Position numbers and translations under genes: made by a program. The notes beneath the pieces are model-generated. The model was not told where the DNA came from and ran no database searches. It saw only the letters and a program-made list of their open reading frames with translations. Shown piece by piece: positions 1 through 5,173 of a stretch of DNA of 5,173 nucleotides (within the stretch, counting starts at the first letter, position 1; every line of letters begins with the position of its first letter). The DNA comes from an uncultured Magnetococcales bacterium (GTDB lineage: Bacteria; Pseudomonadota; Magnetococcia; Magnetococcales; Magnetaquicoccaceae): positions 1 to 5,173 of the forward strand of contig CAIWLA010000480.1 in assembly GCA_903913345.1 (NCBI GenBank), written 5' to 3'.

Positions 1-530
1 ACCTTTTGTGACAGTGACGCATTCTCCCGTTCGATCTCCAGGGCGTTTTGGGAAACCTTGCGCACGCGGGAGAGTTCGGCCTCCAGTTTTTCCTGCGAGC
101 CGACCCGTTTGCGCAGCTCTTCGGCCTCGGTACGGAAGCGATTGCGCTCCTCTTCCGCGCGGGTCAGCGACTCCCGAATGGTCTCCAACTGCACTTGTGG
201 TGGCCTCTCTGGCGAGATCAAGCGGCGCAACACCCACCCGTCCAGCCCGGAGGAGGCCGCACGCACCCTGGCCCAGCCGGAAGCTTTGTCGTCTTCCAGA
301 ATGTCCAGTTCCTCGCCATTTTTGAGCATCTGTACTATTTTAAAGCGCGTCTCCGGTCCGCGTCGCATGAGAATGCGACAATCGTCCGCCGCATAGCCAT
401 TTTCCGCCTGGGCGGTGTGGTCCATCCCGAACAGGAGCAACCAGACCAAACCGCACAGCACCCACGGAACGACCCGTTGCCCGTCTGGTCTGTTTCGTTG
501 GCGGGATACTGAAAAAGGGGAGATCTTCAT
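1..530 (-). CDS. TIGR04211/YgiM-type SH3 domain protein with coiled coil (partial, 3' end outside window)
   Basis: Reading the minus strand from ATG at 530 gives 176 complete codons with no stop; the C-terminus lies beyond the window. Residues 1-42 form a signal peptide: basic stretch with RQRNR, hydrophobic core around 21-35, and a cleavage-like AQA|EN at 42/43. Residues about 46-106 form a bacterial SH3 (SH3b) domain beginning YAADDCRILMRRGPE and ending GWVLRRLIS, which matches the layout of E. coli YgiM (YVSDEL...VRSGPG...WIPLKQLS). From about 112 on, the chain is a charged coiled coil rich in E, R, L and Q. Family members end in one transmembrane helix, which is not visible here. Their role is poorly defined; an envelope or periplasmic function is inferred. 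A second ATG directly upstream (533) is equally possible. No clear Shine-Dalgarno sequence precedes either, so the exact start is unsure. The gene is divergent from argB. Confidence 0.85.
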   Translation of the reverse strand, partial: MKISPFSVSRQRNRPDGQRVVPWVLCGLVWLLLFGMDHTAQAENGYAADDCRILMRRGPETRFKIVQMLKNGEELDILEDDKASGWARVRAASSGLDGWVLRRLISPERPPQVQLETIRESLTRAEEERNRFRTEAEELRKRVGSQEKLEAELSRVRKVSQNALEIERENASLSQK

Positions 531-592
531 CATGTCTGGGTATACCGACCGGAATGGAGGAAATTGGCCTAGAAATCGCGCGCCGCCGGAAA

Positions 593-623
593 GTGACAGC
601 GCATCAACACCGAGCAGTTTAAT
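593..623 (+). promoter_or_regulatory. possible sigma-70-like promoter for argB
   Basis: The 122-bp gap between the divergent genes must hold promoters for both. The best plus-strand candidate is TGACAG (594-599) with TTTAAT (618-623), 18 bp apart and about 33 nt before the argB start. The match to consensus is weak. No convincing leftward promoter was found in the same gap. Confidence 0.25.
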
Positions 624-625
624 AA

Positions 626-1546
<921 letters not shown>

Positions 1547-1554
1547 GGACGGCG

Positions 1555-2256
1555 ATGCCACCCTCTGCCCCCCCGCTGCTGCTCCTGGTGCATGGATGGG
1601 GATTCGGTCCCGGCCTCTGGCGTCCCCTCCGCCGCGCCCTGCCGGGTTGGCCCTGTTGCACCCTGGATCTGGGTTTTTTTGGCCGAATACGGGGCGAAAT
1701 TCCAGCCGGGCAACCCCTGCTGGCCGTGGGCCATTCCCTGGGTTTCTTGTGGCTGTTGCACCATCTGGAGCAGGCACCCTGGCGCGAGGCGTGCGTTGGA
1801 CTGGTCAGTATCGCCGGTTTTTCCCGTTTCACCCGCACCCTGGATTTTCCCGATGGGGTGGCACCCAGACTGCTGGCCCGGATGCGCCACCGCCTGCCCC
1901 AGGATGCCACCGGGGTGCTGAAAGCCTTTTGCCAACAGAGCGACTGGCCGAACTGCCCCGACCAATCCGTGCCCAACCCGGCCCCCCTCCTGGACGGGCT
2001 GACCTGGCTCGACACCTGGGACGGTCGCGCTGCCCTCGCCGCCTGGGACAAGCCCCTGCACGCCCTGGCCGCCCAGGACGATCAGATTGTCCCGGCGGCA
2101 TTGACACGGGGGTGCTTCCCGGACGAGCATATCCATTGGTTGGAAAATGGCGGACATCTGCTGCCGTTGACCAGACCGGACCACTGCGCCCGGTTTTTGC
2201 TGAAGACCTTGGGGGGCGGAGAACCGCCCCCCAATCCCCCCACCCTTTTTTTTTAA
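1555..2256 (+). CDS. bioH: BioH-like alpha/beta hydrolase (pimeloyl-ACP methyl ester esterase)
   Basis: This is an alpha/beta hydrolase of 233 residues. BioH hydrolyses the methyl ester of pimeloyl-ACP, which ends the BioC-started pimeloyl cycle and frees pimeloyl-ACP for BioF. Visible features are the oxyanion-side HGWGFGPGLW (13-22), nucleophile elbow GHSLG (59-63, S61), the acid in AAQDDQIVP (D176 most likely) and the catalytic histidine in NGGHLLPL (H201). The placement of these matches E. coli BioH (256 aa), though this protein is shorter. The assignment as BioH rather than a generic hydrolase rests on these motifs together with the adjacent bioC. The start follows the argB stop by 8 nt, with AAGGA (1545-1549) overlapping that stop, so translational coupling is likely. 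The last 15 or so residues (GGGEPPPNPPTLFF) are low-complexity and are encoded by a hairpin and T-run, and probably are not part of the enzyme fold. Confidence 0.85.
   Translation: MPPSAPPLLLLVHGWGFGPGLWRPLRRALPGWPCCTLDLGFFGRIRGEIPAGQPLLAVGHSLGFLWLLHHLEQAPWREACVGLVSIAGFSRFTRTLDFPDGVAPRLLARMRHRLPQDATGVLKAFCQQSDWPNCPDQSVPNPAPLLDGLTWLDTWDGRAALAAWDKPLHALAAQDDQIVPAALTRGCFPDEHIHWLENGGHLLPLTRPDHCARFLLKTLGGGEPPPNPPTLFF
2209..2254 (+). terminator. intrinsic terminator-like hairpin and T9 run inside the end of bioH
   Basis: TTGGGGGGCGG (2209-2219) and CCGCCCCCCAA (2224-2234) form a perfect 11-bp stem around an AGAA loop. After an 11-nt C-rich gap comes a run of nine T (2246-2254) that ends in the bioH stop codon. 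The stem is very stable, but the T-run lies farther from it than in a classical rho-independent terminator, so termination may be partial. It could act as an attenuator between bioH and bioC. The element is translated as the bioH C-terminal tail. Confidence 0.6.
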
Positions 2257-2273
2257 TCATGATAAAGAGGCCA

Positions 2274-3053
2274 ATGCGGAAAAAACAGGTGATCGACGCC
2301 TTCGGTCAGGCGGATCAATATGCCTCTCATGCCCACCTGCAACGACTGGTGGCCGACCAGTTGGCCCATATCCTGCCACCCCTCGTCCATCCCACCATTC
2401 TGGAACTGGGTTGCGGAACGGGCTTTTTGAGCCAACACCTGCGCCACCGTTGGCCGGAAAGTCCCTTTTTGTGCAGCGACATCGCCCTGCCCATGGTGCA
2501 ACGGTGCCGGAGCCATCTGGGCAATCAGAATCCCCCCCTCTACGCCGTGCTGGACGGCGAACAGCCCCCGCTGCCCCCGGACAACATCGACCTGATGGCC
2601 GCCAGCATGGTGTTTCAATGGTTTGGTGATCCATCAGGCTCTCTGGCGCGGCTGCATGGCCTGCTGCGTCCGGGTGGCTGTTTGGCCTTTGCCACCCTGG
2701 GGCCGGGCACCTTCCGGGAGTGGCAGACGGCCGCTTCTGCCCTGAGAATGGAGAGCGGTCTGCCCGCCTATCCCACCGCCGAGGCGTGGCAACGGGCCTG
2801 GCCCACACCGGGGCAGGCCCCTCTGCGGGAAGAGGTGATCACCGTCCATCACCCCTCCGGTCTGGCCTTTTTGCGAACCCTGCGGGCCATCGGTGCCCAT
2901 CAACCCGCCCCCGGCTATCACCCCCAATCCGCCGGACAGATGCGCCGCCTGCTGAGACATTGGGAGAACGGGGAAGGGTTGGCCGTGAGTTATGCGGTTT
3001 TGTATGGGGTGTTTTTCAGGGATTCCCTTGCACCGTCCATGAAAATCTCTTAG
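2274..3053 (+). CDS. bioC: malonyl-[ACP] O-methyltransferase BioC
   Basis: BioC uses S-adenosylmethionine to methylate the free carboxyl of malonyl-ACP, so that fatty acid synthase can extend it to pimeloyl-ACP methyl ester, the first committed step of biotin synthesis. The 259-residue product has the BioC opening (VIDAFGQADQYASHAHLQR, 6-24), SAM motif I ILELGCGTGFL (42-52), the acidic SDIA (68-71), the BioC-type MVFQWFGDP (112-120), then LRPGGCLAFATLGPGTFREW (131-150). Length agrees with E. coli BioC (251 aa). Two in-frame starts exist. ATG 2274 follows AAAGAGG (2264-2270) at a short 3-nt spacing. ATG 2259 would add five residues (MIKRP) and is preceded only by the T-run. I chose 2274, with moderate certainty. 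The pairing with bioH supports both assignments. Neither bioF nor bioD is in the window. Confidence 0.92.
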   Translation: MRKKQVIDAFGQADQYASHAHLQRLVADQLAHILPPLVHPTILELGCGTGFLSQHLRHRWPESPFLCSDIALPMVQRCRSHLGNQNPPLYAVLDGEQPPLPPDNIDLMAASMVFQWFGDPSGSLARLHGLLRPGGCLAFATLGPGTFREWQTAASALRMESGLPAYPTAEAWQRAWPTPGQAPLREEVITVHHPSGLAFLRTLRAIGAHQPAPGYHPQSAGQMRRLLRHWENGEGLAVSYAVLYGVFFRDSLAPSMKIS

Positions 3054-3212
3054 AAAATATCTTAATATGTCAACACAATAAGCCTATGCCTTGGCCGGGG
3101 GTCTGTTGGCCATCGGGCGCGACTGTACCAGACGACTAAAGAAGCCTTTGGCATCGAAAAAACACCATTGACTTCTTCCCACCCATATCCCGTGCCGTAC
3201 TGGCAAACGTTA

Positions 3213-3239
3213 ACGCGGGAAAGTTCGCGTAATTTTTTT
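3213..3239 (+). terminator. possible weak rho-independent terminator
   Basis: ACGCGGG (3213-3219) can pair with TTCGCGT (3224-3230), seven pairs of which two are G-T, around an AAAG loop. AA and seven T (3233-3239) follow. It lies 160 nt after bioC and could end that transcript. The stem is short, so this is tentative. Confidence 0.4.
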
Positions 3240-3421
3240 ACAACTCCTTAGCAGGGCGAAAGCGTCTTGAGAATACTGTTATAGAGCAGATCGCAGAGTA
3301 CGCCTTGGAGCGTGATCTTGTCCTTATGAAGATCGAGGATTCATTTGTGGTCATTAAGCGGAGCGTATTACTTAACTTTCGACTTGCGCCAAATACAGTA
3401 ATAAAAAAGTGGTTAGACTGA
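3233..3421 (+). pseudogene. probable gene remnant, 62 codons open to a TGA, no plausible start
   Basis: After an in-frame TAA at 3230-3232, the plus strand stays open for 62 codons to TGA at 3419-3421. The translation looks protein-like: a helical, charged start (LENTVIEQIAEYALERD), then LMKIEDSFVVIKRSVLL and a final TVIKKWLD. The only ATG is at 3326 and has no RBS at a useful distance (GGAG lies 15 nt away); starting there would give 31 residues. Base composition is more AT-rich than bioC or the toxin-antitoxin genes, suggesting a different origin. I do not recognise the family. It is most simply the 3' end of a gene that lost its start, but chance openness is possible. Confidence 0.35.
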
Positions 3422-3470
3422 GCGGTTTCTGAAGTTTCGACTATTGGCTCAACCAAGCTGGTTTGACAGG

Positions 3471-3710
3471 TTACTCCCGGCTCATGGGTTGCACGTTGCC
3501 ACGCTGTCTGGGGATGCGGGCGCGCAAGGCGGCCAAAGGGCCAGACCACTCTCCGGTCATCTCCTCCTGGGCAGCCTGTTCAGGAGAGGCCGTTTTCCCC
3601 CCGGTTTTTGTGGCATATCGCGTCGACAGGAATTCAACAAAATCAAATATCTCGAATTGCTTTTCAGACGGAAGCGATTGTATTCTTTCCATCAATTCGG
3701 TGTGGATCAT
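3471..3710 (-). CDS. DUF2281-type small antitoxin-like protein (orphan)
   Basis: The product is 79 residues. The first 34 (MIHTELMERIQSLPSEK, then QFEIFDFVEFLSTRYA) match the pattern of DUF2281: two short helices with a LPxEKQxExxDFVEFL signature. Proteins of this group are usually small antitoxins encoded beside a VapC/PIN-type toxin. The second half (about 35-79) is polar, with EEMTGEWSGPLAALRARIP, as expected for a toxin-binding tail that folds only on its partner; that role is inferred. The start at 3710 is set by AAGGAG (3718-3723 on this strand), 7 nt upstream; a longer frame beginning at 3764 has no such signal. No toxin gene follows on the minus strand, so it appears unpaired. It is divergent from the AF2212/VapC module. 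Confidence 0.7.
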   Translation of the reverse strand: MIHTELMERIQSLPSEKQFEIFDFVEFLSTRYATKTGGKTASPEQAAQEEMTGEWSGPLAALRARIPRQRGNVQPMSRE

Positions 3711-3762
3711 GAATCGTCTCCTTGTCGATTTACCTCCATCGGTCCATGGAAGAACAGCCTCC

Positions 3763-3792
3763 ATGATACACGCTGCAACCAGACTGCGTCAC
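3763..3792 (-). promoter_or_regulatory. possible leftward promoter for the DUF2281 gene
   Basis: On the minus strand, GTGACG (3787-3792) and TATCAT (3763-3768) are 18 bp apart, about 52 nt before the start codon. The -10 is good and the -35 poor. The -35 lies inside the left copy of the direct repeat. Confidence 0.3.
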
Positions 3793-3911
3793 GGCCCCCT
3801 ATGGCAGGAGGCGATTCACGGCGCATTTAATCCATTGCCATTGTTACGCCAATCGGTTAACATTGCAACTGATTTTGTCTATCAACCCCTGGCCCCCCTC
3901 CCGGATCTTGA
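3775..3911. repeat. direct repeat copy 1, in front of the AF2212/VapC module
   Basis: This stretch aligns end to end with 4542-4685, with small gaps. Shared blocks include GCAACCAGACTG, GTCACGGCC, GGAGGCGAT, CACGGCGCATT, CGCCAATCGGTT and a perfectly identical 33-bp block (3871-3903). GCCCCCT (3793-3799) and AGGAGGC (3806-3812) can form a small hairpin with one mismatch. The copy ends 8 nt before the antitoxin ATG. Confidence 0.9.
3835..3863 (+). promoter_or_regulatory. predicted promoter of the AF2212/VapC operon
   Basis: TTGCCA (3835-3840) and TAACAT (3858-3863) are separated by 17 bp, matching consensus at 5/6 and 4/6 positions. Transcription would start near 3870, about 50 nt before the ATG. 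The same arrangement is present at the aligned position of repeat copy 2, which supports it. Confidence 0.5.
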
Positions 3912-3919
3912 GAGGAACC

Positions 3920-4171
3920 ATGATTCAAGCCATTGAAGCCGTTTGCATCAACGGCACGATCACCCCCCTGGAGCCGATCCTTTTCGAGGATGCGGAGCCA
4001 TTGGTCATTTTGCGTCTGCCGAAACCACCCACTCATCCTGTCCACCAGGACCAATCCCCCCCCTCCGAATCGACCGGATGGCGGCGATTTGCTGGTATTC
4101 TGAAAACATCCCCCAACTTTAACGATGATCCCGTGGCAATCCAGAAAGCGATGCGCGATGAGTGGCGTTGA
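3920..4171 (+). CDS. AF2212-like (DUF104) antitoxin of a VapBC-type pair
   Basis: An 83-residue protein. Its N-terminus, MIQAIEAVCINGTITPLEPI (1-20), is typical of AF2212-like antitoxins: a short beta-hairpin domain with the pattern AIEAxxxNGxxxPLEPL. A proline-rich linker (34-50) follows. The C-terminus GWRRFAGILKTSPNFNDDPVAIQKAMRDEW resembles VapB-type toxin-binding tails. The expected role is to bind and neutralise the PIN ribonuclease encoded next, and probably to repress the operon. AGAGGA (3911-3916) sits just ahead of the ATG. Its last 14 nt overlap the toxin gene, the usual arrangement that ties toxin translation to antitoxin translation. The homology is clear at the N-terminus and toxin partnership is firm from context; operon repression is inferred. 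Confidence 0.85.
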   Translation: MIQAIEAVCINGTITPLEPILFEDAEPLVILRLPKPPTHPVHQDQSPPSESTGWRRFAGILKTSPNFNDDPVAIQKAMRDEWR

Positions 4172-4538
4172 GTGGCTGCTGGATACCAATGTGGTGATCG
4201 GGTTGCTCAAGGGATACCCGCCTGCGTTGGCCATGGTCGAACAACACGGTTTGGTGGTGGAACAAGCTGCCATCAGTCAGATCACACGCATGGAATTATT
4301 GGGATTTCCAAGACTGACCAGCGAGGAGGAGATGGCCATTCAGTCGTTTATGGGTGTTTGCCATGTCATCCTGCTGGATGAGGAAATTGAGCGACAGGCC
4401 ATCCAGTTGCGCCGTACTGGTTCATTCAAGCTGCCAGACGCCATCATTGCCGCAACCGCGATTATCCGGCGGTTGCGTCTGCTTTCGCTGGATCAGGGCA
4501 TGTCTGGCGCATTGGGCCGGTTGCCGGAAACGGCTTGA
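4158..4538 (+). CDS. vapC: VapC-family PIN-domain ribonuclease toxin
   Basis: A 126-residue PIN-domain protein. VapC toxins are Mg-dependent endoribonucleases that cut tRNA or rRNA and are held inactive by their antitoxin. The four acidic metal-binding positions are visible: D9 in LLDTNVVIG, E46 in ITRMELLG, D94 in KLPDAIIAATA and D112 in LLSLDQGM, so the enzyme should be active. Length is normal for the family. The start at 4158 gives the standard MSGVEWLLDTN opening and overlaps the antitoxin gene by 14 nt. An upstream ATG at 4125 would add residues unlike the family. There is no separate RBS, which fits translational coupling to the antitoxin. The RNA target cannot be read from the sequence. 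Repeat copy 2 begins 3 nt after the stop. Confidence 0.93.
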   Translation: MSGVEWLLDTNVVIGLLKGYPPALAMVEQHGLVVEQAAISQITRMELLGFPRLTSEEEMAIQSFMGVCHVILLDEEIERQAIQLRRTGSFKLPDAIIAATAIIRRLRLLSLDQGMSGALGRLPETA

Positions 4539-4541
4539 GAA

Positions 4542-4685
4542 GCAACCAGACTGTGTCACGGCCTCCATGGCGGGAGGCGATGCACGGCGCATTGAAGCCA
4601 TTGTTATTGTCATTGTCGCGCCAATCGGTTTAGTATTGTGGTGGATTTTGTCTATCAACCCCTGGCCCCCCTCCCGACTCTTGAA
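4542..4685. repeat. direct repeat copy 2, in front of the HicB gene
   Basis: Second copy of the element at 3775-3911, slightly longer because of an insertion in the ATTGTTATTGTCATTGTC region. GCCTCC (4561-4566) and GGAGGC (4573-4578) form a perfect small hairpin. The block 4644-4676 is identical to 3871-3903. The copy starts 3 nt after the vapC stop and ends 49 nt before hicB. Confidence 0.9.
4607..4636 (+). promoter_or_regulatory. predicted promoter of the hicB operon
   Basis: TTGTCA (4607-4612) and TAGTAT (4631-4636) are 18 bp apart. They align with the promoter predicted in repeat copy 1 despite base changes between the copies. The leader to the hicB ATG would be about 90 nt. Confidence 0.45.
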
Positions 4686-4734
4686 ACCGGGCGGATGCTG
4701 GGGGGATGGATGAAACAGCAGGAGGAAAAACGCA

Positions 4735-4944
4735 ATGCACACCTTTGATGCCGTCGTGGAACGCTGCCCGGACACCGGGTATTACGTTGGATATGTGCCC
4801 AGTTTTTCTGGTGCCCACGCCCAGGGGAAAACTCTGGACGAACTGCGTGTCAACCTGGAAGAGGTCATCACCCTGTTGCTGGAGGATGGTGATCCCCATA
4901 TCCAATCCGAGTTTGTGGGTCTGCAACGGATCCGGGTGGCCTGA
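4735..4944 (+). CDS. hicB: HicB-family antitoxin (short UPF0150 form)
   Basis: A 69-residue protein with the HicB core: FDAVVERCPDTGYYVGYVPS (4-23), FSGAHAQGKTLDELRVNLEEV (24-44), LLLEDGD (47-53) and a final EFVGLQRIRVA. HicB binds HicA, an mRNA-cleaving dsRBD-like toxin, and blocks it. This is the short form, with no C-terminal DNA-binding (HTH or RHH) domain, so it is unlikely to repress its own promoter unaided (inference). AGGAGG (4720-4725) lies 9 nt upstream and fixes the start. The hicA gene begins 2 nt after its stop but is broken, so this antitoxin may now lack a partner or act against HicA made elsewhere. Confidence 0.92.
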   Translation: MHTFDAVVERCPDTGYYVGYVPSFSGAHAQGKTLDELRVNLEEVITLLLEDGDPHIQSEFVGLQRIRVA

Positions 4945-4946
4945 AA

Positions 4947-5045
4947 ATGGGGCGTATTCCCCCTCTTCCACCCAGAGAGATCACAGTTCTCCTGTGTGCG
5001 TGGGGTTTCAAGGTGTTACGCCAACGCGGATCTCATCAACAATGA
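4947..5045 (+). pseudogene. hicA: 3'-truncated hicA toxin gene
   Basis: Starting 2 nt after hicB, the frame encodes MGRIPPLPPREITVLLCAWG, then FKVLRQRGSHQQ, and stops at TGA (5043-5045) after 32 residues. This matches the first half of HicA: the PREVxxLLxxxGF helix followed by RQRGSH, which carries the catalytic histidine (H30). Intact HicA has roughly 60-80 residues, continuing with a HPDGR strand and TVPxHKGxxL. Neither of those, nor an equivalent, appears after the stop in any plus frame, so the 3' half is missing rather than just interrupted by one stop. A stable active toxin is unlikely. The sequence after the break leads into the promoter of the next gene, so the break may mark the junction with the next inserted module. 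Confidence 0.8.
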
Positions 5046-5084
5046 CAACAGAATGGCTTGTTTTGCCCCATGTTCGCTTCGTCC

Positions 5085-5113
5085 TTGAAAATAAGCGTTT
5101 ATGGTGTTATGAT
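5085..5113 (+). promoter_or_regulatory. strong sigma-70-type promoter for the gene starting at 5163
   Basis: TTGAAA (5085-5090) and TATGAT (5108-5113) are exactly 17 bp apart, each with 5/6 consensus matches. TATGAT recurs at 5116-5121, and TATAAC follows at 5124-5129, all in 8-bp register. Transcription would begin near 5120, about 40 nt before the ATG. Confidence 0.75.
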
Positions 5114-5142
5114 GTTATGATGTTATAACGATAAACGCTTAT
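5091..5142. promoter_or_regulatory. inverted-repeat operator flanking the -10 region
   Basis: ATAAGCGTTTAT (5091-5102) and ATAAACGCTTAT (5131-5142) are perfect inverted complements of each other, 28 bp apart. One arm fills the -35/-10 spacer and the other lies downstream of the likely transcription start. Two operator half-sites around a promoter fit autorepression by the downstream product, as is common for toxin-antitoxin operons. The regulator itself is not in view. Confidence 0.65.
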
Positions 5143-5162
5143 CTGTTTGCGAGGACAAGACC

Positions 5163-5173
5163 ATGCCTGCACC
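5163..5173 (+). CDS. start of an unidentified gene (first three codons only)
   Basis: ATG at 5163 follows GAGGA (5151-5155) by 7 nt and lies behind a strong promoter and operator. Only Met-Pro-Ala is visible, so no function can be given. By position and operator style, a further antitoxin or toxin is a guess. Confidence 0.6.

Larger units (their letters stand above)
3054..3470. other. gene-poor spacer between bioC and the toxin-antitoxin island
   Basis: These 417 bases hold no gene I can defend. They are more AT-rich than the flanks. Besides the weak terminator and the remnant frame listed separately, a second stop-to-stop frame (3066-3251, plus) contains ARLYQTTKEAFGIEKTP but has no ATG. 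It overlaps the remnant in another frame. Decay of one or more genes at the edge of the island would explain both. Confidence 0.5.

Noticed and set aside
48..512. Plus-strand open frames at the left end
   Set aside because: The minus strand there encodes a recognisable signal peptide, SH3 domain and coiled coil. The plus frames have no family features.
3238..3549. 103-codon minus-strand frame
   Set aside because: It is S/T/R-rich with no motif or RBS, and it overlaps the DUF2281 gene and the remnant in other frames.
3775..4685. Repeat copies as integron attC sites with toxin-antitoxin cassettes
   Set aside because: I looked for the RYYYAAC and GTTRRRY core sites and overall dyad symmetry. 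Neither copy has a matching pair, only a small internal hairpin. A cassette-like origin by homologous recombination stays possible.
3775..4685. CRISPR array
   Set aside because: Only two imperfect copies of about 140 bp, 770 bp apart, with genes between them. No short regular repeats or spacers.
5046..5128. Frameshifted continuation of hicA after the TGA
   Set aside because: The alternative frames give MTTEWLVLPHVRFVL and NNDNRMACFAPCSLRP. Neither contains the HPDGR or VPxHKG segments expected of HicA, so a single frameshift does not restore the protein.

Overview
The window is GC-rich bacterial chromosomal DNA. It reads as a proteobacterium: it has a YgiM-type SH3 protein, an arginine-sensitive type ArgB, and the BioH/BioC route to the biotin pimeloyl moiety. 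The lineage is an inference. Gammaproteobacteria or a deep-branching magnetotactic-type group would both fit, and the sequence alone does not decide.

Left part (1-3053), core genes. A leftward, window-truncated gene encodes a secreted or membrane-attached SH3b plus coiled-coil protein. It is divergent from a tightly packed rightward cluster: argB (acetylglutamate kinase), a BioH-like pimeloyl-ACP methyl ester esterase that starts 8 nt after argB, and bioC (malonyl-ACP O-methyltransferase) a few nt after bioH. BioC methylates malonyl-ACP to start pimeloyl synthesis and BioH removes the methyl group at the end, so the two bracket one pathway. The end of bioH is a GC hairpin plus a T9 run that resembles an intrinsic terminator. 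It is placed so that a one-nucleotide slip would fuse BioH to BioC.

Middle (3054-3470), about 400 bases with no convincing gene. It is more AT-rich than its flanks. It holds a weak terminator-like hairpin and a 62-codon frame with no plausible start, probably the remnant of a decayed gene.

Right part (3471-5173), a small toxin-antitoxin island. It contains a leftward DUF2281-type orphan antitoxin, a rightward AF2212-type antitoxin with an overlapping VapC/PIN toxin, and a rightward HicB antitoxin followed by a HicA toxin cut to 32 residues. A roughly 140-bp direct repeat (3775-3911 and 4542-4685) precedes each of the two rightward modules. It carries a predicted promoter in both copies and a 33-bp block that is identical between them. 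The window ends with a strong promoter whose -10 region lies between 12-bp perfect inverted repeats, then an RBS and the first codons of another gene, which looks like a further self-regulated unit.
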